64,000 nt of DNA from Lunatimonas lonarensis (lineage in GTDB: Bacteria > Bacteroidota > Bacteroidia > Cytophagales > Cyclobacteriaceae), in assembly GCF_000390185.1 (NCBI RefSeq), contig NZ_AQHR01000029.1:61832-125831 (forward strand), written 5' to 3'. Both the position numbers and the translations under genes were made by a program. Positions 47,544 to 56,372 of this stretch are shown here, piece by piece. The notes under the pieces were generated by a model, which was given only the letters and a program-made list of their open reading frames with translations, was not told the DNA's origin and did not search any database. How positions within the stretch are numbered: the stretch's first letter is position 1; every line of letters begins with the position of its first letter.

Positions 47544-48803
47544 ATGAAAAAAGAGGTTCGTGCGGAGATCATTTCCATCGGCGATGAATTGTTATACGGA
47601 CAGATACAGGATACAAATAGTCACTGGATCAGTCAGGAGTTGACAGCAATAGGCGTGAGGGTCGTTCGTAGAACCACTGTTGGAGACAACCGGGAAGCGA
47701 TACTGAATGCATTTGCGGCAGCAGAAGTAAATGCCGATATTATTCTGATGACCGGCGGCCTCGGCCCAACCCAGGATGATTTGACCAAACCGCTTCTTGC
47801 GTCGTACTTCGAATGCGACCTCGAATTGGTTCCTGAGGCGTTGGAGTCAGTAAAGGGCTTTTTTGAGAAAAGAGGCCGAGAGCTCACCGAGACAAACAAG
47901 TTACAGGCGCATCTACCCACCAAATGCCGTTATGTGCCAAACGAGGTTGGAACGGCTCCGGGCATGTGGTTTGAAGAACGAGGCTGTGTTTGGATGTCAA
48001 TGCCCGGAGTGCCCCATGAGATGAAAAAGCTGATGCAGGATTTTGTATTGCCCAAATTACGGGAAATGTTTGACCTCCCTGTGATCTTCCATCAACTTAT
48101 CCGAACGGTCGGTATAGGAGAGAGTTGGCTTTCAGATCTTATAAAGGACTGGGAAACAGCGCTTCCTGAACATGTAAAACTGGCCTACTTGCCTTCATTG
48201 GGCGAAGTAAAACTTCGGTTGACCGGCTTTGCCGATGACATGGAATCTGCATCGTCTGCCGTCGCAGGCCAGTTGGAGTTGTTAAAGCCACAAATCGAAA
48301 AGTATATCTATGCGTATGGGAATGTTCCGTTGCATGAAGCTGTGGGAATACTATTGAAGGAGAAAGGTCAAACGGTGGCTACAGCTGAAAGCTGCTCCGG
48401 CGGATACATTGCCCATTTACTTACATCCATACCTGGCTCCAGCGCTTACTTCAATGGCGGCGTGATTCCGTATCAAAATACGCTGAAAGAAAGCCTATTG
48501 GGCGTTTCGGCTACCACACTTCTAACTGAAGGTGCCGTAAGTGAACGCACAGTCATAGAAATGGCACATGGTGTTCGGGAAGAACTGAATGCTGATTACG
48601 GTCTTGCAAGCAGCGGAATAGCCGGTCCATCGGGCGGTACCGCAGAAAAGCCCGTTGGCACTGTATGGATAGCATGCAGCTATAAAGGGGGAGTAAAAAC
48701 CAAACTGTTGAAGCTCACCCAAGATCGCTCGGTAAACATCCATCTCACGGCCATTTCAGCCATGAGCCTTCTCCGCACCTGCATTCTCGGAGAAACTGAA
48801 TGA
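47544..48803 (+). CDS. cinA: CinA: competence/damage-inducible protein, nicotinamide-nucleotide amidase
   Basis: 419 residues. ATG 47544 (MKKEVRAEIISIGDELLYGQ) is chosen because CinA proteins start here; the open frame from 47496 adds 16 unlike residues. N-terminal MoCF/COG1058 domain (1-170) with MTGGLGPTQDDLTK, and a C-terminal amidase domain (about 255-415) with VATAESCSGGYIAHLL and GIAGPSGGT. The C-terminal domain hydrolyses NMN to nicotinate mononucleotide in pyridine recycling; the N-terminal part can act on ADP-ribose. Cytoplasmic. Stop at 48803; the E2 gene begins 79 bases on. Confidence 0.93.
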   Translation: MKKEVRAEIISIGDELLYGQIQDTNSHWISQELTAIGVRVVRRTTVGDNREAILNAFAAAEVNADIILMTGGLGPTQDDLTKPLLASYFECDLELVPEALESVKGFFEKRGRELTETNKLQAHLPTKCRYVPNEVGTAPGMWFEERGCVWMSMPGVPHEMKKLMQDFVLPKLREMFDLPVIFHQLIRTVGIGESWLSDLIKDWETALPEHVKLAYLPSLGEVKLRLTGFADDMESASSAVAGQLELLKPQIEKYIYAYGNVPLHEAVGILLKEKGQTVATAESCSGGYIAHLLTSIPGSSAYFNGGVIPYQNTLKESLLGVSATTLLTEGAVSERTVIEMAHGVREELNADYGLASSGIAGPSGGTAEKPVGTVWIACSYKGGVKTKLLKLTQDRSVNIHLTAISAMSLLRTCILGETE

Positions 48804-48882
48804 ATATTTTGATTTTAACGATTAAATAAAAGAAATTTAGAATTTAATTTCTATTGCACCTAGGTCGAAAAAACAATTTGTC

Positions 48883-50187
48883 ATGGCACTACTAGAAATG
48901 ATCATGCCCAAAATGGGCGAAAGCATCTTTGAAGGAACCATTCTCGCCTGGCTGAAAAAGGAAGGCGAAGCTATCGAAGAAGATGAATCTATTCTTGAGG
49001 TCGCCACGGACAAAGTGGATACCGAAGTACCAAGCTTGAAATCCGGTGTTTTAAAAAAGATATTGGTCAAAGAAGGCGAGGTAGCTAAGGTAGGCCAGCC
49101 GATCGCTCTTATTGAAGTCGCCAATGAGTCCGAGTCGGACCAATCTTTGGCTGATTCTGAAGAAAAGAGTGACTTGGCCAATGACCTATTAGCCGTAACG
49201 CCAACCCATACAAATACCATTTTAGGTGGCGGTTCCTCATTACAAACAACTGATAATCAAATCAACATTGACGAGAGATTTTACTCCCCATTAGTGCGTG
49301 CCATCGCCAAGGCAGAAAACATTGATACCCATGAATTGGCCCGGATACCAGGCACAGGCAAAGATGGGCGGGTTACCAAGGCGGATATGTTTCACTACAT
49401 AAAGTCCCGCGACGAAGTGTCCCAAAAGACCACCCATTTCGAAAACTTCCAAACTCCGGGGGCTCTTATTACCGGGGGTGACGAAATCATTGAGATGGAC
49501 CGAATGCGGAAAATGATTTCGGAGCGAATGCTCGAATCGCAACGGATATCAGCGACGGTTACCTCATTCGTAGAAGCTGACTTGACCAACTTGGTCATTT
49601 GGCGGAACAAGATAAAAGATGAATACCAGCAAAGGGAAGGCGAAAAAATTACATTTACCCCGATTTTTGTTCAGGCGATCGCTAGGGCACTCCGAGACTT
49701 TCCGATGATCAATATCTCGGTGGATGGAGAAAGGATCATCAAGAAAAAAGACATCAATGTAGGGGTAGCGGTAGCTTTACCAAGCGGGAATTTGATCGTA
49801 CCGGTCATCAAAAATGCCGACCAGCTCAGCTTAATTGGACTATCCAAGAAAGTAAATGAGCTGGCGAATCGGGGCCGTAAAAATCAATTGAATCCGGAAG
49901 ATTTGACAGGAGGAACTTATACCTTGTCAAACATTGGCCCTTTTGGCAATATCATGGGAACACCCATCATCATGCAACCGCAAGTGGCTATATTGGCAGT
50001 GGGCACGATTGTCAAAAAGCCAGCTGTGCTCGAAACACCAACCGGAGACGTCATCGCCATTAGGCACAAAATGTACATGTCCCACTCCTACGATCATCGA
50101 GTGGTTGACGGTGCGTTAGGGGGAATGTTTGTGAGGAGAGTTGCCGACTATTTGGAGGCCTTTGACATAGGCACCAGTCTTTGGTAA
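48883..50187 (+). CDS. dihydrolipoamide acyltransferase (E2) of a 2-oxo acid dehydrogenase
   Basis: 434 residues: one lipoyl domain (1-76; lipoyl Lys44 in ATDKVD), a peripheral-subunit-binding domain (about 132-168, SPLVRAIAKAENID...GRVTKADM) and a catalytic acyltransferase core (about 200-434) with SYDHRVVDGALGG (His405, Asp409). The architecture fits branched-chain 2-oxo acid dehydrogenase E2 or 2-oxoglutarate E2; the lone E2 gene with no E1 nearby does not settle which. It takes acyl groups from E1 to CoA. The leader of 79 bases shows no perfect promoter. It converges on the hybrid kinase gene with 29 bases between stops. Confidence 0.92.
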   Translation: MALLEMIMPKMGESIFEGTILAWLKKEGEAIEEDESILEVATDKVDTEVPSLKSGVLKKILVKEGEVAKVGQPIALIEVANESESDQSLADSEEKSDLANDLLAVTPTHTNTILGGGSSLQTTDNQINIDERFYSPLVRAIAKAENIDTHELARIPGTGKDGRVTKADMFHYIKSRDEVSQKTTHFENFQTPGALITGGDEIIEMDRMRKMISERMLESQRISATVTSFVEADLTNLVIWRNKIKDEYQQREGEKITFTPIFVQAIARALRDFPMINISVDGERIIKKKDINVGVAVALPSGNLIVPVIKNADQLSLIGLSKKVNELANRGRKNQLNPEDLTGGTYTLSNIGPFGNIMGTPIIMQPQVAILAVGTIVKKPAVLETPTGDVIAIRHKMYMSHSYDHRVVDGALGGMFVRRVADYLEAFDIGTSLW

Positions 50188-50216
50188 ATTAAACCCTGAT
50201 TACAGCCTCGGCGGCC

Positions 50217-53111
50217 CTACGTGACACCTTTGGGTTTGGCCTTTGCCTCGGTTTTTCTATCAGCGCAAATCCTAACTTCTCTTAGAATATCTATAATTCG
50301 GACCGGCTTCGTCAAATAACTGTTCATGCCGGCGCCGATTGCCAGGTCAATATCTCCCTGAAACACATTAGCAGATAGTCCAACGATATGGGTTCGCTCA
50401 CCATGGGGCTTACTTCGGATCACCTTAGTGGCTTCCATGCCATTCATACCAGGCATTTGGATATCCATAAAAATCAAATCGAAAGGAGATTCCTCAAATC
50501 TCTGAACTGCATTAAGACCATTTGGAGCCGAGGTGATTTCGTATCCCATTTGCCGCATTAGCATTCTCATAAACTGGAGGTTGATATCGTTGTCTTCCAC
50601 CACCAAAATACTGAGTGGATACTGGGCAGCTGTCAACGGAAGGTCGTAAGCTTCCCGACTAGTACCTGCATACTCTTCGGGTAGTGATGTCGTATTCTCT
50701 GTTTTGGCCATTACATTAAAACTAAAGACAGAGCCAACTCCAAGCTCACTTTCCACCTGAAGACCGCCTCCCATGAGTTCAATCAACCGATTGGCTATGG
50801 CTAAGCCAAGTCCGGTTCCTTTGTACTCGCCAACCTGGTTTTCTTCTACTTGTGTAAAAGGCAGGGTCAAATAAGGAATTTTGTCCTTTGGAATCCCAAT
50901 GCCTGTGTCTTTAACCTGCACATTTAAGATCAATGTCTCTGTGAAAATCTCCTCCCCCCACATCGAAACAACGACACTGCCACCTTGCAGTGAGTATTTA
51001 ATGGCATTGCCAATGATATTGATCAAAATCTGATTGAGCTTTTCCCTATCCAATTCGATTACCTCAGGGATCGCATCTGCAACCTCAAAGGTCAAGTCAA
51101 TACGCTTGGAACCAGCTAACCCGGTAAACATATTCACGATTTTGGCCAGTTCCTTGCGTATTTCGAACGGAACGGGGTTCAGTTCTAGCTTGCCTGCTTC
51201 GATTTTCGAATAGTCTAATATATCATTTACTATTGCCAAGAGAGCCTCTCCTGAATCTGACATGATGGAAACCAACTTTCGCTGTTCATCGGTAATACCT
51301 GTTTGTTCCAGAAGTGAAATCATGCCTAATAACCCGTTCATGGGTGTCCTGATTTCATGGCTCATGTTTGCCAAGAAACGGGATTTCTCCACATTTGCCT
51401 TCTCGGCAGCTTCCTTGGCCTCCTGAAGACCTCTTTCCCACAGCTTTTGTCCGGTTATATCCCTTGCCACCGACATCATCCTGTTTTCATCGAGCTTAAA
51501 AAACCTGACCTCAAAGTATACCCGTCCGATCTTAAGGAGCAAATCCATCTCCTTTGTCTGGATCTTTCCCGTCTTCACTGCTTTTTCAAAAGCGACCATC
51601 AATTGTTGACCGGTTTCTCCTTTGAGTACATCGTTTATCTTGAGGCCTATCGACTCCGCAGGGGACATCACCAATAAAGACTCATCCTGCACATAATAAT
51701 CCAAAAACACACCCTCATTATCATAAATGAAGATGATATCCGGCAAGCTTCTCAGTACAGACCTTAGCCGGTTTTCACTCTTAACAAGTTCCTGTTCCGC
51801 TTGGTATTTGTCGTTGATATCCGTACAAATGCCTACCCCACCATAAAAATTTCCCGAATCATCGTAGAGAAAATGCTCAAACAGCCTGACCCGAATTACC
51901 TCCCCATTTTTCTTACGTATATCGGTATCGTACACAAAATATTCCCGTTTGGACATCAAATTTCCTTGGATTGCATCCAAAACTGTGTCAAAACCACTCA
52001 AAAACAACTGATCATACCGATCCCTGGTAAGCTCACTTTCTTGGTAACCAATCACATTTTCAACATTCTCGCTAATATTATGCAGCTTCCATTCATGGTC
52101 GTGATAGTAAACAAACCCCTTTGTTTGCTGAAGCAGCATGGTTTGTTGATTAAACAATTGCTCAAGGTCCTCCGTCTTCTTTTTGAGTAGCAAATTTCGC
52201 TTCGCATTTATTTCAAAGTACTTATAGGAAAAGAGAAGCACCAGCAGCAATAGTCCAAACAACAAAACAAAAACCACCATGTAATTTCCGTAAATATTGG
52301 AAGTAATGGCACCTCTTTCCTGCAAAAAAACAAAGGCAAACGATTTTCCTATCTCGTGAAGTGTAAAGGGGTACTGTACGATGATGACCGGCACCTCTGC
52401 CCTTCCCTCAATGGAAAAAGTCCCTGTATGCTTACCCCGCAGCCCACCGGCAAATTCCCTCGATAATTTATCAAACGAAGCATGGTCTAGGGAAAGCACG
52501 TCGGAATCCTGCTCCAAAACAAGGCTCTTGAGCATACCGTCTGACAATAGTAGCTTACTGGTACCATTGCCCAGGTAGTAATTCATCACTGCCTCCGAAA
52601 AAAATGACTCCAACCGTAACCGCACCAAAACGGTCATGTCACTCCGAGTCGAAATCACCTTTAAACACGGACTACAGCCCTCTTTGGAGGGCATTTGGGC
52701 CACTCGCCCCTTCTCAAAATAATTATTTGCATTTAGTTTATAAAAGGACGTTTGATCGCCATGCTTTACGAAAACAGTGTCTATCAAGCTGAAATAATTG
52801 TTGAGCAATCGCCGAATCTTTGCATCTTCAAGGATTTCGATCAATTCTATATCTAATCTATTGAGATTCTCAGGGGAGTTGACAAAAGAAACCAACTCCT
52901 CATTCAAATCCGTGAACTTTCTTTGGGACTCATTAGCTGCCAACTCCACCTGCTTACTAAGAAATTGGAACCTCGTTTCCAGCAGATTATCGGATAACGC
53001 GCCATAGAAGGTGCATGCGAGTACGATGATCAATAAGACCGACACAACCCCAAATCCAAACAGCCAAAAAATCAGTCCTGACTTTCGGCTTCCTTCCGAC
53101 CTCTCCATCAT
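50217..53111 (-). CDS. hybrid sensor histidine kinase, PAS-PAS-HisKA-HATPase-REC
   Basis: 964 residues. ATG 53111 makes a 4-base ATGA overlap with the upstream gene; the frame is open to GTG 53141 but that adds ten weak residues. Order: membrane helix (about 12-34), a periplasmic segment, helix (about 277-297), two PAS domains (about 325-560, including VIGYQESELTRD and YGGVGICTDI), HisKA with His585 in NMSHEIRTPMNG, HATPase (N, G1 and G2 boxes; GTGLGLAIANRL), and a C-terminal receiver with phospho-acceptor Asp883 in FMDIQMPGMNG and Lys in YLTKPVR. It has no DNA-binding output, so it should pass phosphate to another protein. Its upstream neighbour is a Cache lipoprotein that may supply the outside sensor. 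Confidence 0.9.
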   Translation of the reverse strand: MMERSEGSRKSGLIFWLFGFGVVSVLLIIVLACTFYGALSDNLLETRFQFLSKQVELAANESQRKFTDLNEELVSFVNSPENLNRLDIELIEILEDAKIRRLLNNYFSLIDTVFVKHGDQTSFYKLNANNYFEKGRVAQMPSKEGCSPCLKVISTRSDMTVLVRLRLESFFSEAVMNYYLGNGTSKLLLSDGMLKSLVLEQDSDVLSLDHASFDKLSREFAGGLRGKHTGTFSIEGRAEVPVIIVQYPFTLHEIGKSFAFVFLQERGAITSNIYGNYMVVFVLLFGLLLLVLLFSYKYFEINAKRNLLLKKKTEDLEQLFNQQTMLLQQTKGFVYYHDHEWKLHNISENVENVIGYQESELTRDRYDQLFLSGFDTVLDAIQGNLMSKREYFVYDTDIRKKNGEVIRVRLFEHFLYDDSGNFYGGVGICTDINDKYQAEQELVKSENRLRSVLRSLPDIIFIYDNEGVFLDYYVQDESLLVMSPAESIGLKINDVLKGETGQQLMVAFEKAVKTGKIQTKEMDLLLKIGRVYFEVRFFKLDENRMMSVARDITGQKLWERGLQEAKEAAEKANVEKSRFLANMSHEIRTPMNGLLGMISLLEQTGITDEQRKLVSIMSDSGEALLAIVNDILDYSKIEAGKLELNPVPFEIRKELAKIVNMFTGLAGSKRIDLTFEVADAIPEVIELDREKLNQILINIIGNAIKYSLQGGSVVVSMWGEEIFTETLILNVQVKDTGIGIPKDKIPYLTLPFTQVEENQVGEYKGTGLGLAIANRLIELMGGGLQVESELGVGSVFSFNVMAKTENTTSLPEEYAGTSREAYDLPLTAAQYPLSILVVEDNDINLQFMRMLMRQMGYEITSAPNGLNAVQRFEESPFDLIFMDIQMPGMNGMEATKVIRSKPHGERTHIVGLSANVFQGDIDLAIGAGMNSYLTKPVRIIDILREVRICADRKTEAKAKPKGVT

Positions 53112-54115
53112 TCTCTGGGATGAATGCTCAACATATACCACCCTAACATATTCATAGGCCTACAAAAAGCCTCCAATTTATCGCCATCCAACTCAAACCT
53201 AAAATCGGTTTCCTTTTCCAATAGGAACTTCGCGGCCATCTGGCGAACCTCTTTACTTTTACTTCTAAACAGGTTAAAATCCTCTTTTCTGAAATTGTCA
53301 GACAAAATGGTTTGTATGTACGTGTGATTTCGTAGTGGGGGCATGCTTAACGCTTCTATTGCGCGGTCACCTCCCGCTACTATGGTACCCAAGTTGTCTA
53401 TTATCATCAAATTACCATTTCTATTGCCAGAAAAATAAGGCATCAGGTCTGTCAACGTAATATCTATTCCCAAAACCCCCATAAACTCCTGCTTAAAATA
53501 AACCGGATGTATCAACGACATTATCCAACCCCGACCCGCTGGATCGATGTAGATTTCGTCGATCCAAACACGTTTTTTTTCCGGATTTTTGTCTTCGGTA
53601 GCGAGGTAATAAAAATTAAAAGCCGTGACATCGATTTCAGGTTCGATCGTATTCATCAAGTCATACGGGGGATAAACCCGGGACGTCTGGCTCTTTGTGT
53701 TATAATAAACTTGCGCAATCATTGGGTATTTCTCTGTCAATACCGCAAAAACGCTATCAAGGGGCTCTGTCAGAAAAATCTCTTCTTTTGATCGGGCTAG
53801 GTTGTCGGAAAAAAACGAAACAAAAACGGTGCTGCTGGAGGATTCCCAACGTTGGTTTCTAAACCAATTGTTCCTGTCCACAAAATACTTGGATTTATCG
53901 GCAACTGCAATCAAGCTGTCCCGCAATGGATACAGACTCTCAGTATATTTCGCCAATTCCACTATTTCGTATTCCAACGGCATTAAATCTACTTCCAATG
54001 CATTGATAACAGAATCCAAATAGTCAAAATACACAAAATCATTCCCTTTTTCTTCTCTCCTACAAGCAAAAGAAATTAGTAAAACAGAAAACGAAATAAA
54101 AAATCTATATTTCAT
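53108..54115 (-). CDS. Cache/PDC-type sensor lipoprotein
   Basis: 335 residues. Begins MKYRFFISFSVLLISFAC: a hydrophobic core with Cys18 as probable lipidation site, although the -3/-2 residues (SF) are not ideal. The body (about 30-330) has dCache features: DVTAFNFYYLAT, GWIMSLIHPVYFKQEFMGVLGIDITLTDL and later GNLMIIDNLGTIVAGGD, the usual PDC signature of membrane-anchored sensors. It has no kinase or methyl-accepting domain of its own. Its TGA overlaps the ATG of the hybrid kinase (53111-53108), so both are made together. I infer a free ligand-sensing subunit that works with that kinase. Confidence 0.8.
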   Translation of the reverse strand: MKYRFFISFSVLLISFACRREEKGNDFVYFDYLDSVINALEVDLMPLEYEIVELAKYTESLYPLRDSLIAVADKSKYFVDRNNWFRNQRWESSSSTVFVSFFSDNLARSKEEIFLTEPLDSVFAVLTEKYPMIAQVYYNTKSQTSRVYPPYDLMNTIEPEIDVTAFNFYYLATEDKNPEKKRVWIDEIYIDPAGRGWIMSLIHPVYFKQEFMGVLGIDITLTDLMPYFSGNRNGNLMIIDNLGTIVAGGDRAIEALSMPPLRNHTYIQTILSDNFRKEDFNLFRSKSKEVRQMAAKFLLEKETDFRFELDGDKLEAFCRPMNMLGWYMLSIHPRE

Positions 54116-54142
54116 CTATAAATAGTCAAACCTCAGGTGAAT

Positions 54143-54382
54143 TTAACTAAATTCCAATTGATTCCTAAGACAACGGTGCATTTCTTCAAACCTTTTTTTC
54201 ACCAATTCCCAAAATTCCCCTTGAAGAAAACCATCTAGGCTTTGTTCGTCCAGCACGTCCAGTTCCGACACCTTGAACGTCTGCTCGATCATGCCCTGTT
54301 CAAATTTCAGCAGGTACTTATTGTTCCATGAGAATACACTCACCCGAATGCCCTCATTGGAGAGTTCCTTGATAACTCTCAT
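54143..54382 (-). CDS. small conserved hypothetical protein
   Basis: 79 residues from ATG 54382. The frame stays open to 54445, but ATG 54382 overlaps the osmC stop in a 4-base ATGA, so that start is chosen. It begins MRVIKELSNEGIRVSVFSWN and ends in a charged helix (WELVKKRFEEMHRCLRNQLEF). No signal, membrane helix or known motif is visible. It is coupled to osmC and lies 27 bases before the Cache lipoprotein gene. Confidence 0.65.
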   Translation of the reverse strand: MRVIKELSNEGIRVSVFSWNNKYLLKFEQGMIEQTFKVSELDVLDEQSLDGFLQGEFWELVKKRFEEMHRCLRNQLEFS

Positions 54383-54795
54383 GATGGCCGAACGATTTCG
54401 CAGGAATGAGTAACGCTTGACTTCAACGAGGAAGCAACCGAGCAATACTTTTCTACCGCAAGCTTAACAACCTTTTCAAATTCTTCCAATGTGGCATCGG
54501 GCGAAGTCAGGATAAACTTCAGGTGGATGCTCTTGTAAAAGGCAGGAATACCCTCATCTCTATCACCTTCAGCATCTACTACTAGATCCACCACCTCCTT
54601 TCGGCGCTTTTTCATCATAGACACTGCATCGACAGCCGAGCACCCCGCCAATGCGGACAAAAGCAATTCCATTGGAGCCTGATGCCTCTTCAAAGAGGGT
54701 TCATGCATGTCGATCTGAACTTTATTGCCGGTAGCATTCACTGACTCATATTCATGCTCTGAAATCATTTTCAGCGTAATATTTCTTTTTGCCAT
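54379..54795 (-). CDS. OsmC family protein
   Basis: 138 residues. OsmC/Ohr fold: N-terminal beta sheet, ETMEL-like segment HQAPMELLLSALAGCSAVD with the first active cysteine in AGCSAVD, and a second cysteine near the C-terminus (VEKYCSVASSL). The two Cys are the peroxidatic and resolving residues in OsmC/Ohr. The family reduces organic hydroperoxides with lipoyl or thiol partners; which peroxide is unknown. ATG 54795 begins MAKRNITLKMI. It is the first gene of the minus-strand set osmC, small unknown, Cache lipoprotein, hybrid kinase. Confidence 0.9.
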   Translation of the reverse strand: MAKRNITLKMISEHEYESVNATGNKVQIDMHEPSLKRHQAPMELLLSALAGCSAVDAVSMMKKRRKEVVDLVVDAEGDRDEGIPAFYKSIHLKFILTSPDATLEEFEKVVKLAVEKYCSVASSLKSSVTHSCEIVRPS

Positions 54796-55292
54796 TACAA
54801 GGATATTTACGTTTTACTTATGCAGCTTTATTGAATGAAAGACTATTAAACAAAATCATACATTTTTGACGTGTAACCAACATTAGGCCACCTTAATACG
54901 GGTTTGTCTTGCAAAATTAAAGACGCCTTCCGGTGTTTCAAACCGCGAAGGTCCATGTGTCCCAACGAGCGAGGGACAACAACAACCGCCTGTACAAACG
55001 TGGGGGTTGAACACAGTCCTGTTGGTTTAAGTAGGTGAACCAAAAACCAAAGGAAACGAATTCGATAAGAAGGAGTCGGCCATTTTCAAGTTAACCCCTG
55101 CTCCAGCGCATCTCACTTGGAGAATAACCAGCATCTTACCGTCTTCATACTTCAAATCAAGCTCAAATATAATGCATTCAACTCCAAAATGGATATTAAA
55201 TAGAACAGATTTAGAAACAGGAAAAGAAAATATGTGAAAAAAAGATAAAATACCCTAACTTAACGCTACGGAGCAATTAAAATCCCTAGCAA
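54796..55292. other. intergenic gap with a possible small Cys-rich ORF
   Basis: About 497 bases between divergent osmC and the site-2 protease gene. A minus-strand frame at 54883-55014 (GTG start) would code about 43 residues including CTGGCCCPS and RFETPEGVFNFARQ; see findings. Another minus frame at 54846-55043 has poor composition. A short hairpin TGTCCC...GGGACA lies at about 54958-54978. No promoter for the protease gene matches the consensus well. The right half is AT-rich and otherwise blank. Confidence 0.5.
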
Positions 55293-56372
55293 ATGAAGTT
55301 TTCCCTGTACCTTGGTAAATACAAAGGAATTAAAGTATTCATACACTGGACATTCTCTATTTTGTTACTTTGGATCATTATCGCCAACGCCCGCTCTGGC
55401 TTGGCGCTAGACGACAGTATCTGGTCCGTTATCTTTATCCTTTCGATTTTCTTTTGTGTGCTGTTGCATGAATTTGGACACGCACTTACTGCCCAGAAAT
55501 ACGGTATCCAAACAAAGGACATCATCTTGCTGCCCATAGGTGGGTTGGCAAGACTGGAAAAACTGCCGGAAGATCCCCGGCAGGAATTGTACGTCGCCTT
55601 GGCCGGACCTATGGTCAATATCGTCATCTTTTTCCTGCTTTCCATCGTCGTATATCTTGGCGGCCTCGAGATAGACCGATTGGAGGAAACCCATCTGGAC
55701 AAAAGTACGATTGTTCTGTACCTTGCATCGGCCAATCTCCTTCTGGCTGTTTTTAATATGCTGCCGGCTTTCCCGATGGATGGGGGCAGGGTACTTCGTG
55801 CCTTGCTTTCAATCCGGATGGATAGGGTAAGGGCTACCCAGATCGCCGGAAGCATTGGGCAGTTACTGGCCATCGGTTTTGTTTTTTTCGGACTCTTTTA
55901 TAATCCGATTTTGGTATTCATAGGGATTTTCATCTTCCTAGGCGCCCAAGCAGAGGTTAGCCACACGACGCAAACGTCCTTTTTGAAAGGATTTTACGTT
56001 GCTGATGTGGTGATGAGCAACTTTCCGATTGTCGCTTTTGATGCACCGCTTTCGAAGGCGATAGAAAAATTACTGGATGGCCAATCCACCCATTTTGTTG
56101 TCGTAAAGGACGATATGGCGGTCGGAACGCTCTCCCGGGATGACATCATTAAGGGCCTACAGGCACATGGTGACCAAGTGGCAATAGAGGCTGTCGCAAA
56201 CAAAACCCCACTTCGCTTGGAATTGCATCTTCCATTAGAGGAAGCCTTCAAAAAAATGGCTTCCGAAAACACCAAAGTTGCCTTGATTTTTGAGCAAAAC
56301 CACTTTATGGGCCTACTCGATCAAGAAAACATTTCGGAATTCATCATGGTGAAAAATGCGATAACCAAATGA
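55293..56372 (+). CDS. site-2 protease (M50) with CBS domains
   Basis: 359 residues with about six membrane helices. Zinc motif HEFGH at 59-63 and the second ligand Asp163 in PMDGGR, both of the SpoIVFB/M50B type. The C-terminal third (about 235-355) is a pair of CBS modules, VADVVMSNFPIVAF and LPLEEAFKKMASEN. M50 proteases cut substrates inside the membrane; CBS domains usually sense adenine nucleotides. In this arrangement the substrate is unknown. Start ATG 55293 (MKFSLYLGKYKGIKVF). Its stop overlaps the P-type ATPase start (ATGA at 56369-56372), a strong hint that the two work together. Confidence 0.91.
   Translation: MKFSLYLGKYKGIKVFIHWTFSILLLWIIIANARSGLALDDSIWSVIFILSIFFCVLLHEFGHALTAQKYGIQTKDIILLPIGGLARLEKLPEDPRQELYVALAGPMVNIVIFFLLSIVVYLGGLEIDRLEETHLDKSTIVLYLASANLLLAVFNMLPAFPMDGGRVLRALLSIRMDRVRATQIAGSIGQLLAIGFVFFGLFYNPILVFIGIFIFLGAQAEVSHTTQTSFLKGFYVADVVMSNFPIVAFDAPLSKAIEKLLDGQSTHFVVVKDDMAVGTLSRDDIIKGLQAHGDQVAIEAVANKTPLRLELHLPLEEAFKKMASENTKVALIFEQNHFMGLLDQENISEFIMVKNAITK

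Noticed and set aside
54846..55043. 65-residue minus-strand frame in the 497-base gap
   Set aside because: Low natural composition; the alternative frame at 54883-55014 reads better, and neither is certain.
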